Assembly (NCBI GenBank): GCA_964057225.1
Contig: OZ059898.1
Location: 21,243,267-21,307,266 of the forward strand
Length of the DNA: 64,000 nt
Source of the DNA: Auanema rhodensis
Lineage: Eukaryota; Nematoda; Chromadorea; Rhabditida; Rhabditidae
Direction of reading: 5' to 3'
Below, in pieces: positions 1-8,788 of this stretch. The position numbers and the translations under genes are program-made. Each line of letters opens with the position of its first letter. Position 1 is the stretch's first letter. The notes under the pieces are model-generated. The model had not been told where the DNA came from and searched no databases. It worked only from the letters and a program-made list of their open reading frames with translations.

Positions 1-21
1 GTAACCATGACTTTGAAATTT

Positions 22-27
22 ACGTGA
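22..27 (+). promoter_or_regulatory. First ACGTGA core of the phased triad
   Basis: ACGTGA lies at monomer positions 22-27 within TTTACGTGAA. It is the first of three identical hexamers per monomer. The others begin at 55 and 87, so the spacings are 33 and 32 bp. Monomers with T at position 27 carry ACGTGT here, which keeps the ACGTG core. ACGTG is the core of bHLH and bZIP binding sites in general (E-box, G-box and ABRE-like). Whether any protein binds this satellite is unknown. Confidence 0.6.
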
Positions 28-29
28 AC

Positions 30-49
30 TTTAATTTATGCTAATTAAA
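30..49. repeat. AT-rich inverted repeat, 7-bp arms, 6-base loop
   Basis: TTTAATT at positions 30-36 and its exact reverse complement AATTAAA at 43-49 flank a six-base loop, TATGCT or CATGCT depending on the T/C polymorphism at 37. The loop polymorphism leaves the arms intact. Several block-marker variants hit the arms instead: A33G (domain 50609-62928), A34T (block marker in 28257-50608), and A47G in units 58177 and 60465. The arms are pure A/T, so extrusion as a stable hairpin is doubtful, but the element is a conserved easily melted segment. Confidence 0.8.
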
Positions 50-53
50 TGTA

Positions 54-59
54 CACGTG
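54..59. promoter_or_regulatory. CACGTG palindrome 1 (G-box/E-box; CDEI-like on minus strand)
   Basis: CACGTG occurs at monomer positions 54-59 inside ACACGTGAT. Read on the minus strand, positions 54-61 give ATCACGTG, which fits RTCACRTG, the yeast centromere element CDEI bound by the bHLH protein Cbf1. That consensus is known from budding yeast point centromeres; relevance to this array is speculative, because CACGTG is also the generic high-affinity site for many bHLH and bZIP factors. Another palindrome, GTGCAC, follows at 62-67. Rare variants change this site to CGCGTG (units at 2113, 3521 and 4225) or CACTTG (16741 area and 63861 area). Confidence 0.6.
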
Positions 60-83
60 ATGTGCACTTGGTATGTAACTCGC

Positions 84-93
84 TTCACGTGAA
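84..93. promoter_or_regulatory. CACGTG palindrome 2 within TTCACGTGAA
   Basis: This is a perfect 10-bp palindrome at monomer positions 84-93 with CACGTG at 86-91. It lies exactly 32 bp downstream of the first CACGTG. It is conserved in almost all units. Visible losses include CAAGTG (units 24737, 55361, 57297, 59409 and 59761), CACATG (near 49993) and CACGTA (near 51577). A93G shortens the flanking arm in units at 1761, 3169, 50785, 62929, 63281 and 63809. TTCACGTGAA can form a small dyad and is a strong generic bHLH-type site; actual binding is not shown by the sequence. Confidence 0.6.
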
Positions 94-109
94 AGATAAA
101 GAGATGCGG

Positions 110-118
110 TTTTCAAAA
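110..118. repeat. TTTT-C-AAAA dyad and A-tract
   Basis: An odd-centred palindrome of four T and four A around C114 is present in nearly all units. Changes at its edge define sub-families: A116G (50609, 50961 and 51137 units), A117C (53425, 55185, 57121 and 59585 units) and T112C (5105, 8789 and a few others). Immediately downstream, position 120 is T, A or G and is a major marker in 28257-50608. Confidence 0.75.
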
Positions 119-145
119 TTAGATTCCCCATGTCCATATTAGTCT

Positions 146-160
146 AAAAACAAATTTTTA
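146..160. repeat. A/T tract pair AAAAA-C-AAATTTTT-A
   Basis: Monomer positions 146-159 contain A5, one C, then A3T5, the longest A/T tract in the unit. Phased A-tracts curve DNA; the tract at 115-118 lies about 31-32 bp upstream of the A5 tract, roughly three turns. Intrinsic curvature is common in satellite monomers but is only inferred here. Marker variants fall in this element: A152C (near 34040, 37207, 43191, 47240 and 48297), A154T (28410, 39145 and 40202 areas) and A160C (TTCTT variant, 5.9-21.4 kb only). Confidence 0.65.
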
Positions 161-172
161 TTGATATTGGTG

Positions 173-185
173 CATGGTAACCATG
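173..185. repeat. Junction palindrome CATGGT-A-ACCATG
   Basis: This is the first instance of a 13-bp odd-centred inverted repeat: arms CATGGT and ACCATG around a single A, spanning monomer positions 173 to 9. It recurs at nearly every unit junction. Where position 172 is T instead of G, the arms lengthen to seven bases (TCATGGT and ACCATGA) and the dyad becomes 15 bp. So the commonest two-state polymorphism of the array toggles dyad length. Short dyads of this kind are enriched in several centromeric satellites and have been proposed to favour non-B DNA; that link is established for other satellites and only inferred here. The motif contains a BstEII site. Confidence 0.9.
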
Positions 186-1760
186 ACTTTGAAATTTACG
201 TGAACTTTAATTCATGCTAATTAAATGTACACGTGATGTGCACTTGGTATGTAACTCGCTTCACGTGAAAGATAAAGAGATGCGGTTTTCAAAATTAGAT
301 TCCCCATGTCCATATTAGTCTAAAAACAAATTTTTATTGATATTGGTGCATGGTAACCATGACTTTGAAATTTACGTGTACTTTAATTTATGCTAATTAA
401 ATGTACACGTGATGTGCACTTGGTATGTAACTCGCTTCACGTGAAAGATAAAGAGATGCGGTTTTCAAAATTAGATTCCCCAAGTCCATATTAGTCTAAA
501 AACAAATTTTTATTGATATTGGTTCATGGTAACCATGACTTTGAAATTTACGTGAACTTTAATTTATGCTAATTAAATGTACACGTGATGTGCACTTGGT
601 ATGTAACTCGCTTCACGTGAAAGATAAAGAGATGCGGTTTTCAAAATTAGATTCCCCATGTCCATATTAGTCTAAAAACAAATTTTTATTGATATTGGTT
701 CATGGTAACCATGACTTTGAAATTTACGTGAACTTTAATTTATGCTAATTAAATGTACACGTGATGTGCACTTGGTATGTAACTCGCTTCACGTGAAAGA
801 TAAAGAGATGCGGTTTTCAAAATTAGATTCCCCATGTCCATATTAGTCTAAAAACAAATTTTTATTGATATTGGTGCATGGTAACCATGACTTTGAAATT
901 TACGTGAACTTTAATTCATGCTAATTGAATGTACACGTGATGTGCACTTGGTATGTAACTCGCTTCACGTGAAAGATAAAGAGATGCGGTTTTCATAATT
1001 AGATTCCCCATGTCCATATTAGTCTAAAAACAAATTTTTATTGATATTGGTGCATGGTAACCATGACTTTGAAATTTACGTGTACTTTAATTTATGCTAA
1101 TTAAATGTACACGTGATGTGCACTTGGTATGTAACTCGCTTCACGTGAAAGATAAAGAGATGCGGTTTTGAAAATTAGATTCCCCAAGTCCATATTAGTC
1201 TAAAAACAAATTTTTATTGATATTGGTTCATGGTAACCATGACTTTGAAATTTACGTGAACTTTAATTTATGCTAATTAAATGTACACGTGATGTGCACT
1301 TGGTATGTAACTCGCTTCACGTGAAAGATAAAGAGATGCGGTTTTCAAAATTAGATTCCCCATGTCCATATTAGTCTAAAAACAAATTTTTATTGATATT
1401 GGTTCATGGTAACCATGACTTTGAAATTTACGTGAACTTTAATTTATGCTAATTAAATGTACACGTGATGTGCACTTGGTATGTAACTCGCTTCACGTGA
1501 AAGATAAAGAGATGCGGTTTTCAAAATTAGATTCCCCATGTCCATATTAGTCTAAAAACAAATTTTTATTGATATTGGTGCATGGTAACCATGACTTTGA
1601 AATTTACGTGAACTTTAATTTATGCTAATTAAATGTACACGTGATGTGCACTTGGTATGTAACTCGCTTCACGTGAAAGATAAAGAGATGCGGTTTTCAA
1701 AATTAGATTCCCCATGTCCATATTAGTCTAAAAACAAATTTTTATTGATATTGGTGCATG

Positions 1761-3696
1761 GTAACCATGACTTTGAAATTTACGTGAACTTTAATTTATG
1801 CTAATTAAATGTACACGTGATGTGCACTTGGTATGTAACTCGCTTCACGTGAGAGATAAAGAGATGCGGTTTTCAAAATTAGATTCCCCATGTCCATATT
1901 AGTCTAAAAACAAATTTTTATTGATATTGGTTCATGGTAACCATGACTTTGAAATTTACGTGAACTTTAATTCATGCTAATTAAATGTACACGTGATGTG
2001 CACTTGGTATGTAACTCGCTTCACGTGAAAGATAAACGGATGCGGTTTTCAAAATTAGATTCCCCATGTCCATATTAGTCTAAAAACAAATTGTTATTGA
2101 TATTGGTGCATGGTAACCATGACTTTGAAATTTACGTGAACTTTAATTCATGCTAATTAAATGTACGCGTGATGTGCACTTGGTATGTAACTCGCTTCAC
2201 GTGAAAGATAAAGAGATGCGGTTTTCAAAATTAGATTCCCCATATCCATATTAGTCTAAAAACAAATTTTTATTGATATTGGTGCATGGTAACCATGACT
2301 TTGAAATTTACGTGAACTTTAATTTATGCTAATTAAATGTACACGTGATGTGCACTTGGTATGTAACTCGCTTCACGTGAAAGATAAAGAGATGCGGTTT
2401 TCAAAATTAGATTCCCCATGTCCATATTAGTCTAAAAACAAATTTTTATTGATATTGGTTCATGGTAACCATGACTTTGAAATTTACGTGAACTTTAATT
2501 TATGCTAATTAAATGTACACGTGATGTGCACTTGGTATGTAACTCGCTTCACGTGAAAGATAAAGAGATGCGGTTTTCAAAATTAGATTCCCCATGTCCA
2601 TATTAGTCTAAAAACAAATTTTTATTGATATTGGTTCATGGTAACCATGACTTTGAAATTTACGTGAACTTTAATTTATGCTAATTAAATGTACACGTGA
2701 TGTGCACTTGGTATGTAACTCGCTTCACGTGAAAGATAAAGAGATGCGGTTTTCAAAATTAGATTCCCCATGTCCATATTAGTCTAAAAACAAATTTTTA
2801 TTGATATTGGTTCATGGTAACCATGACTTTGAAATTTACGTGAACTTTAATTTATGCTAATTAAATGTACACGTGATGTGCACTTGGTATGTAACTCGCT
2901 TCACGTGAAAGATAAAGAGATGCGGTTTTCAAAATTAGATTCCCCATGTCCATATTAGTCTAAAAACAAATTTTTATTGATATTGGTGCATGGTAACCAT
3001 GACTTTGAAATTTACGTGAACTTTAATTTATGCTAATTAAATGTACACGTGATGTGCACTTGGTATGTAACTCGCTTCACGTGAAAGATAAAGAGATGCG
3101 GTTTTCAAAATTAGATTCCCCATGTCCATATTAGTCTAAAAACAAATTTTTATTGATATTGGTGCATGGTAACCATGACTTTGAAATTTACGTGAACTTT
3201 AATTTATGCTAATTAAATGTACACGTGATGTGCACTTGGTATGTAACTCGCTTCACGTGAGAGATAAAGAGATGCGGTTTTCAAAATTAGATTCCCCATG
3301 TCCATATTAGTCTAAAAACAAATTTTTATTGATATTGGTTCATGGTAACCATGACTTTGAAATTTACGTGAACTTTAATTCATGCTAATTAAATGTACAC
3401 GTGATGTGCACTTGGTATGTAACTCGCTTCACGTGAAAGATAAACGGATGCGGTTTTCAAAATTAGATTCCCCATGTCCATATTAGTCTAAAAACAAATT
3501 GTTATTGATATTGGTGCATGGTAACCATGACTTTGAAATTTACGTGAACTTTAATTCATGCTAATTAAATGTACGCGTGATGTGCACTTGGTATGTAACT
3601 CGCTTCACGTGAAAGATAAAGAGATGCGGTTTTCAAAATTAGATTCCCCATGTCCATATTAGTCTAAAAACAAATTTTTATTGATATTGGTGCATG
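1761..3696. repeat. 8-monomer HOR (1408 bp), one full copy plus partial second
   Basis: Unit 1761 (A93G), unit 1937 (ACGG at 101-104 and TTGTTATT near 155) and unit 2113 (CGCGTG) are repeated in the same order at 3169, 3345 and 3521, exactly 1408 bp later. The units after the triplet differ between the copies at position 172. The ACGG/CGCGTG pair appears a third time at 4049 and 4225, only four monomers later, so the period is already disturbed by further exchange. Confidence 0.8.
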
Positions 3697-5104
3697 GTAA
3701 CCATGACTTTGAAATTTACGTGAACTTTAATTTATGCTAATTAAATGTACACGTGATGTGCACTTGGTATGTAACTCGCTTCACGTGAAAGATAAAGAGA
3801 TGCGGTTTTCAAAATTAGATTCCCCATGTCCATATTAGTCTAAAAACAAATTTTTATTGATATTGGTGCATGGTAACCATGACTTTGAAATTTACGTGAA
3901 CTTTAATTTATGCTAATTAAATGTACACGTGATGTGCACTTGGTATGTAACTCGCTTCACGTGAAAGATAAAGAGATGCGGTTTTCAAAATTAGATTCCC
4001 CATGTCCATATTAGTCTAAAAACAAATTTTTATTGATATTGGTGCATGGTAACCATGACTTTGAAATTTACGTGAACTTTAATTCATGCTAATTAAATGT
4101 ACACGTGATGTGCACTTGGTATGTAACTCGCTTCACGTGAAAGATAAACGGATGCGGTTTTCAAAATTAGATTCCCCATGTCCATATTAGTCTAAAAACA
4201 AATTTTTATTGATATTGGTGCATGGTAACCATGACTTTGAAATTTACGTGTACTTTAATTCATGCTAATTAAATGTACGCGTGATGTGCACTTGGTATGT
4301 AACTCGCTTCACGTGAAAGATAAAGAGATGCGGTTTTCAAAATTAGATTCCCCATGTCCATATTAGTCTAAAAACAAATTTTTATTGATATTGGTGCATG
4401 GTAACCATGACTTTGAAATTTACGTGAACTTTAATTTATGCTAATTAAATGTACACGTGATGTGCACTTGGTATGTAACTCGCTTCACGTGAAAGATAAA
4501 GAGATGCGGTTTTCAAAATTAGATTCCCCATGTCCATATTAGTCTAAAAACAAATTTTTATTGATATTGGTTCATGGTAACCATGACTTTGAAATTTACG
4601 TGAACTTTAATTTATGCTAATTAAATGTACACGTGATGTGCACTTGGTATGTAACTCGCTTCACGTGAAAGATAAAGAGATGCGGTTTTCAAAATTAGAT
4701 TCCCCATGTCCATATTAGTCTAAAAACAAATTTTTATTGATATTGGTGCATGGTAACCATGACTTTGAAATTTACGTGAACTTTAATTCATGCTAATTAA
4801 ATGTACACGTGATGTGCACTTGGTATGTAACTCGCTTCACGTGAAAGATAAAGAGATGCGGTTTTCAAAATTAGATTCCCCATGTCCATATTAGTCTAAA
4901 AACAAATTTTTATTGATATTGGTGCATGGTAACCATGACTTTGAAATTTACGTGTACTTTAATTTATGCTAATTAAATGTACACGTGATGTGCACTTGGT
5001 ATGTAACTCGCTTCACGTGAAAGATAAAGAGATGCGGTTTTCAAAATTAGATTTCCCAAGTTCATATTAGTCTAAAAACAAATTTTTATTGATATTGGTT
5101 CATG

Positions 5105-8100
5105 GTAACCATGACTTTGAAATTTACGTGAACTTTAATTTATGCTAATTAAATGTACACGTGATGTGCACTTGGTATGTAACTCGCTTCACGTGAAAGA
5201 TAAAGAGATGCGGTTCTCAAAATTAGATTCCCCATGTCCATATTAGTCTAAAAACAAATTTTTATTGATATTGGTTCATGGTAACCATGACTTTGAAATT
5301 TACGTGAACTTTAATTTATGCTAATTAAATGTACACGTGATGTGCACTTGGTATGTAACTCGCTTCACGTGAAAGATAAAGAGGGTTTTCAAAATTAGAT
5401 TCCCCATGTCCATATTAGTCTAAAAACAAATTTTTATTGATATTGGTTCATGGTAACCATGACTTTGAAATTTACGTGAACTTTAATTTATGCTAATTAA
5501 ATGTACACGTGATGTGCACTTGGTATGTAACTCGCTTCACGTGAAAGATAAAGAGATGCTGTTTTCAAAATTAGATTCCCCATGTCCATATTAGTCTAAA
5601 AACAAATTTTTATTGATATTGGTGCATGGTAACCATGACTTTGAAATTTACGTGAACTTTAATTCATGCTAATTAAATGTACACGTGATGTGCACTTGGT
5701 ATGTAACTCGCTTCACGTGAAAGATAAAGAGATGCGGTTTTCAAAATTAGATTCCCCATGTCCATATTAGTCTAAAAACAAATTTTTATTGATATTGGTG
5801 CATGGTAACCATGACTTTGAAATTTACGTGTACTTTAATTTATGCTAATTAAATGTACACGTGATGTGCACTTGGTATGTAACTCGCTTCACGTGAAAGA
5901 TAAAGAGATGCGGTTTTCAAAATTAGATTCCCCATGTCCATATTAGTCTAAAAACAAATTTTTCTTGATATTGGTGCATGGTAACCATGACTTTGAAATT
6001 TACGTGTACTTTAATTTATGCTAATTAAATGTACACGTGATGTGCACTTGGTATGTAACTCGCTTCACGTGAAAGATAAAGAGATGCGGTTTTCAAAATT
6101 AGATTCCCCAAGTCCATATTAGTCTAAAAACAAATTTTTATTGATATTGGTTCATGGTAACCATGACTTTGAAATTTACGTGAACTTTAATTCATGCTAA
6201 TTAAATGTACACGTGATGTGCACTTGGTATGTAACTCGCTTCACGTGAAAGATAAAGAGATGCGGTTTTCAAAATTAGATTCCCCAAGTCCATATTAGTC
6301 TAAAAACAAATTTTTATTGATATTGGTTTATGGTAACCATGACTTTGAAATTTACGTGAACTTTAATTCATGCTAATTAAACGTACACGTGATGTGCACT
6401 TGGTATGTAACTCGCTTCACGTGAAAGATAAAGAGATGCGGTTTTCAAAATTAGATTCCCCAAGTCCATATTAGTCTAAAAACAAATTTTTATTGATATT
6501 GGTTCATGGTAACCATGACTTTGAAATTTACGTGAACTTTAATTTATGCTAATTAAATGTACACGTGATGTGCACTTGGTATGTAACTCGCTTCACGTGA
6601 AAGATAAAGAGGGTTTTCAAAATTAGATTCCCCATGTCCATATTAGTCTAAAAACAAATTTTTATTGATATTGGTTCATGGTAACCATGACTTTGAAATT
6701 TACGTGAACTTTAATTTATGCTAATTAAATGTACACGTGATGTGCACTTGGTATGTAACTCGCTTCACGTGAAAGATAAAGAGATGCGGTTTTCAAAATT
6801 AGATTCCCCAAGTCCATATTAGTCTAAAAACAAATTTTTATTGATATTGGTGCATGGTAACCATGACTTTGAAATTTACGTGAACTTTAATTCATGCTAA
6901 TTAAATGTACACGTGATGTGCACTTGGTATGTAACTCGCTTCACGTGAAAGATAAAGAGATGCGGTTTTCAAAATTAGATTCCCCATGTCCATATTAGTC
7001 TAAAAACAAATTTTTATTGATATTGGTGCATGGTAACCATGACTTTGAAATTTACGTGTACTTTAATTTATGCTAATTAAATGTACACGTGATGTGCACT
7101 TGGTATGTAACTCGCTTCACGTGAAAGACAAAGAGATGCGGTTTTCAAAATTAGATTCCCCATGTCCATATTAGTCTAAAAACAAATTTTTCTTGATATT
7201 GGTGCATGGTAACCATGACTTTGAAATTTACGTGTACTTTAATTTATGCTAATTAAATGTACACGTGATGTGCACTTGGTATGTAACTCGCTTCACGTGA
7301 AAGATAAAGAGATGCGGTTTTCAAAATTAGATTCCCCAAGTCCATATTAGTCTAAAAACAAATTTTTATTGATATTGGTTCATGGTAACCATGACTTTGA
7401 AATTTACGTGAACTTTAATTCATGCTAATTAAATGTACACGTGATGTGCACTTGGTATGTAACTCGCTTCACGTGAAAGATAAAGAGATGCGGTTTTCAA
7501 AATTAGATTCCCCATGTCCATATTAGTCTAAAAACAAATTTTTATTGATATTGGTGCATGGTAACCATGACTTTGAAATTTACGTGAACTTTAATTCATG
7601 CTAATTAAATGTACACGTGATGTGCACTTGGTATGTAACTCGCTTCACGTGAAAGATAAAGAGATGCGGTTTTCAAAATTGGATTCCCCATGTCCATATT
7701 AGTCTAAAAACAAATTTTTATTGATATTGGTGCATGGTAACCATGACTTTGAAATTTACGTGTACTTTAATTTATGCTAATTAAATGTACACGTGATGTG
7801 CACTTGGTATGTAACTCGCTTCACGTGAAAGATAAAGAGATGCGGTTTTCAAAATTAGATTCCCCAAGTCCATATTAGTCTAAAAACAAATTTTTATTGA
7901 TATTGGTTCATGGTAACCATGACTTTGAAATTTACGTGAACTTTAATTCATGCTAATTAAATGTACACGTGATGTGCACTTGGTATGTAACTCGCTTCAC
8001 GTGAAAGATAAAGAGATGCGGTTTTCAAAATTAGATTCCCCAAGTCCATATTAGTCTAAAAACAAATTTTTATTGATATTGGTTCATGGTAACCATGACT

Positions 8101-8788
8101 TTGAAATTTACGTGAACTTTAATTCATGCTAATTAAATGTACACGTGATGTGCACTTGGTATGTAACTCGCTTCACGTGAAAGATAAAGAGATGCGGTTT
8201 TCAAAATTAGATTCCCCATGTCCATATTAGTCTAAAAACAAATTTTTATTGATATTGGTTCATGGTAACCATGACTTTGAAATTTACGTGAACTTTAATT
8301 TATGCTAATTAAATGTACACGTGATGTGCACTTGGTATGTAACTCGCTTCACGTGAAAGATAAAGAGGGTTTTCAAAATTAGATTCCCCATGTCCATATT
8401 AGTCTAAAAACAAATTTTTATTGATATTGGTTCATGGTAACCATGACTTTGAAATTTACGTGAACTTTAATTTATGCTAATTAAATGTACACGTGATGTG
8501 CACTTGGTATGTAACTCGCTTCACGTGAAAGATAAAGAGATGCGGTTTTCAAAATTAGATTCCCCATGTCCATATTAGTCTAAAAACAAATTTTTATTGA
8601 TATTGGTGCATGGTAACCATGACTTTGAAATTTACGTGAACTTTAATTTATACTAATTAAATGTACACGTGATGTGCACTTGGTGTGTAACTCGCTTCAC
8701 GTGAAAGATAAAGAGATGCGGTTTTCAAAATTAGATTCCCCATGTCCATATTAGTCTAAAAACAAATTTTTATTGATATTGGTGCATG
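5105..8788. repeat. 21-monomer HOR (3684 bp), copy 1
   Basis: Twenty-one units, three of them 172 bp (5281, 6509 and 8265). Diagnostic units in order are T112C at 5105, the deletion unit, CTG for CGG at 5453, A160C at 5805, a GGTTTATGG junction after unit 6157, T50C (AAACGTAC) at 6333, the deletion unit, T97C (AAGACAAAG) at 7033, A121G (TTGGATT) at 7561, and the deletion unit. Every one of these recurs 3684 bp later. Differences are few: unit 6681 has A131 where copy 2 has T, and unit 8613 has two private changes. Confidence 0.9.
5281..5452 (+). repeat. First 172-bp deletion monomer
   Basis: The unit lacks ATGC at monomer positions 104-107, so AAAGAGATGCGG becomes AAAGAGGG. This removes the fifth CpG. 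All twenty short units share the identical deletion and all are class d otherwise (A27 T37 T131 T172), so they descend from one event. One copy (20193) has a further G-to-A change beside the deletion. The 4-bp loss shifts rotational phase between flanking units. Confidence 0.93.

Larger units (their letters stand above)
1..176 (+). repeat. Reference monomer (first complete unit)
   Basis: This unit equals the commonest form and is used here for numbering. It is about 32% GC with five CpG sites (positions 23, 56, 81, 88 and 107), so CpG is not depleted (observed/expected about 1.1 from my count). The common polymorphic positions are 27 (A/T), 37 (T/C), 80 (T/C), 120 (T/A/G), 131 (T/A), 165 (T/G) and 172 (G/T). 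Because 176 is not a multiple of three, the reading frame shifts every unit. In the common sequence, stops close every frame within about 36 codons on the plus strand and about 33 on the minus strand, so it cannot code for a protein. BstEII (GGTNACC) should cut once per unit at the junction. Confidence 0.97.
1..1408. repeat. Tandem 4-monomer HOR (704 bp), two copies
   Basis: Copies at 1-704 and 705-1408 share the class order a, b, c, d. The second copy has private changes: G for A at position 47 and a T in the TTTTCAAAA element in unit 881, and a G replacing C114 in unit 1057. The pattern recurs more loosely around 4577-5280, suggesting that the tetramer is an older organisational unit of this domain. 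Confidence 0.75.
1..5280. repeat. Array domain A: 30 units, all 176 bp
   Basis: The first 30 visible monomers are all full length. Four unit classes can be read. Class a has A27 T37 T131 G172. Class b has A27 C37 T131 G172. Class c has T27 T37 A131 T172. Class d has A27 T37 T131 T172. Units 1-4 run a, b, c, d and units 5-8 repeat that order. Private changes such as ACGG for GAGA (positions 101-104) and CGCGTG at the first G-box mark three related pairs at 1937, 3345 and 4049. No gene or other element is present. Confidence 0.9.

Noticed and set aside
80-109. Possible CENP-B box (CTTCACGTGAAAGATAA region compared with NTTCGNNNNANNCGGGN)
   Set aside because: The first TTC and the internal A fit, but the required CG after TTC and the CGGG are missing. 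It is not a functional CENP-B box by its known core bases. ATGCGG further on does not restore it.
108-128. RNA polymerase III B box or tRNA-derived SINE
   Set aside because: GGTTTTCAAAATTAG only loosely resembles a B box, with no matching A box at the right distance and no SINE tail.
146-170. Promoter with TATA-like element for satellite transcription
   Set aside because: The A/T tract and GATATTGG are AT-rich but lack a clear TATA box or initiator context. AT content alone explains them.
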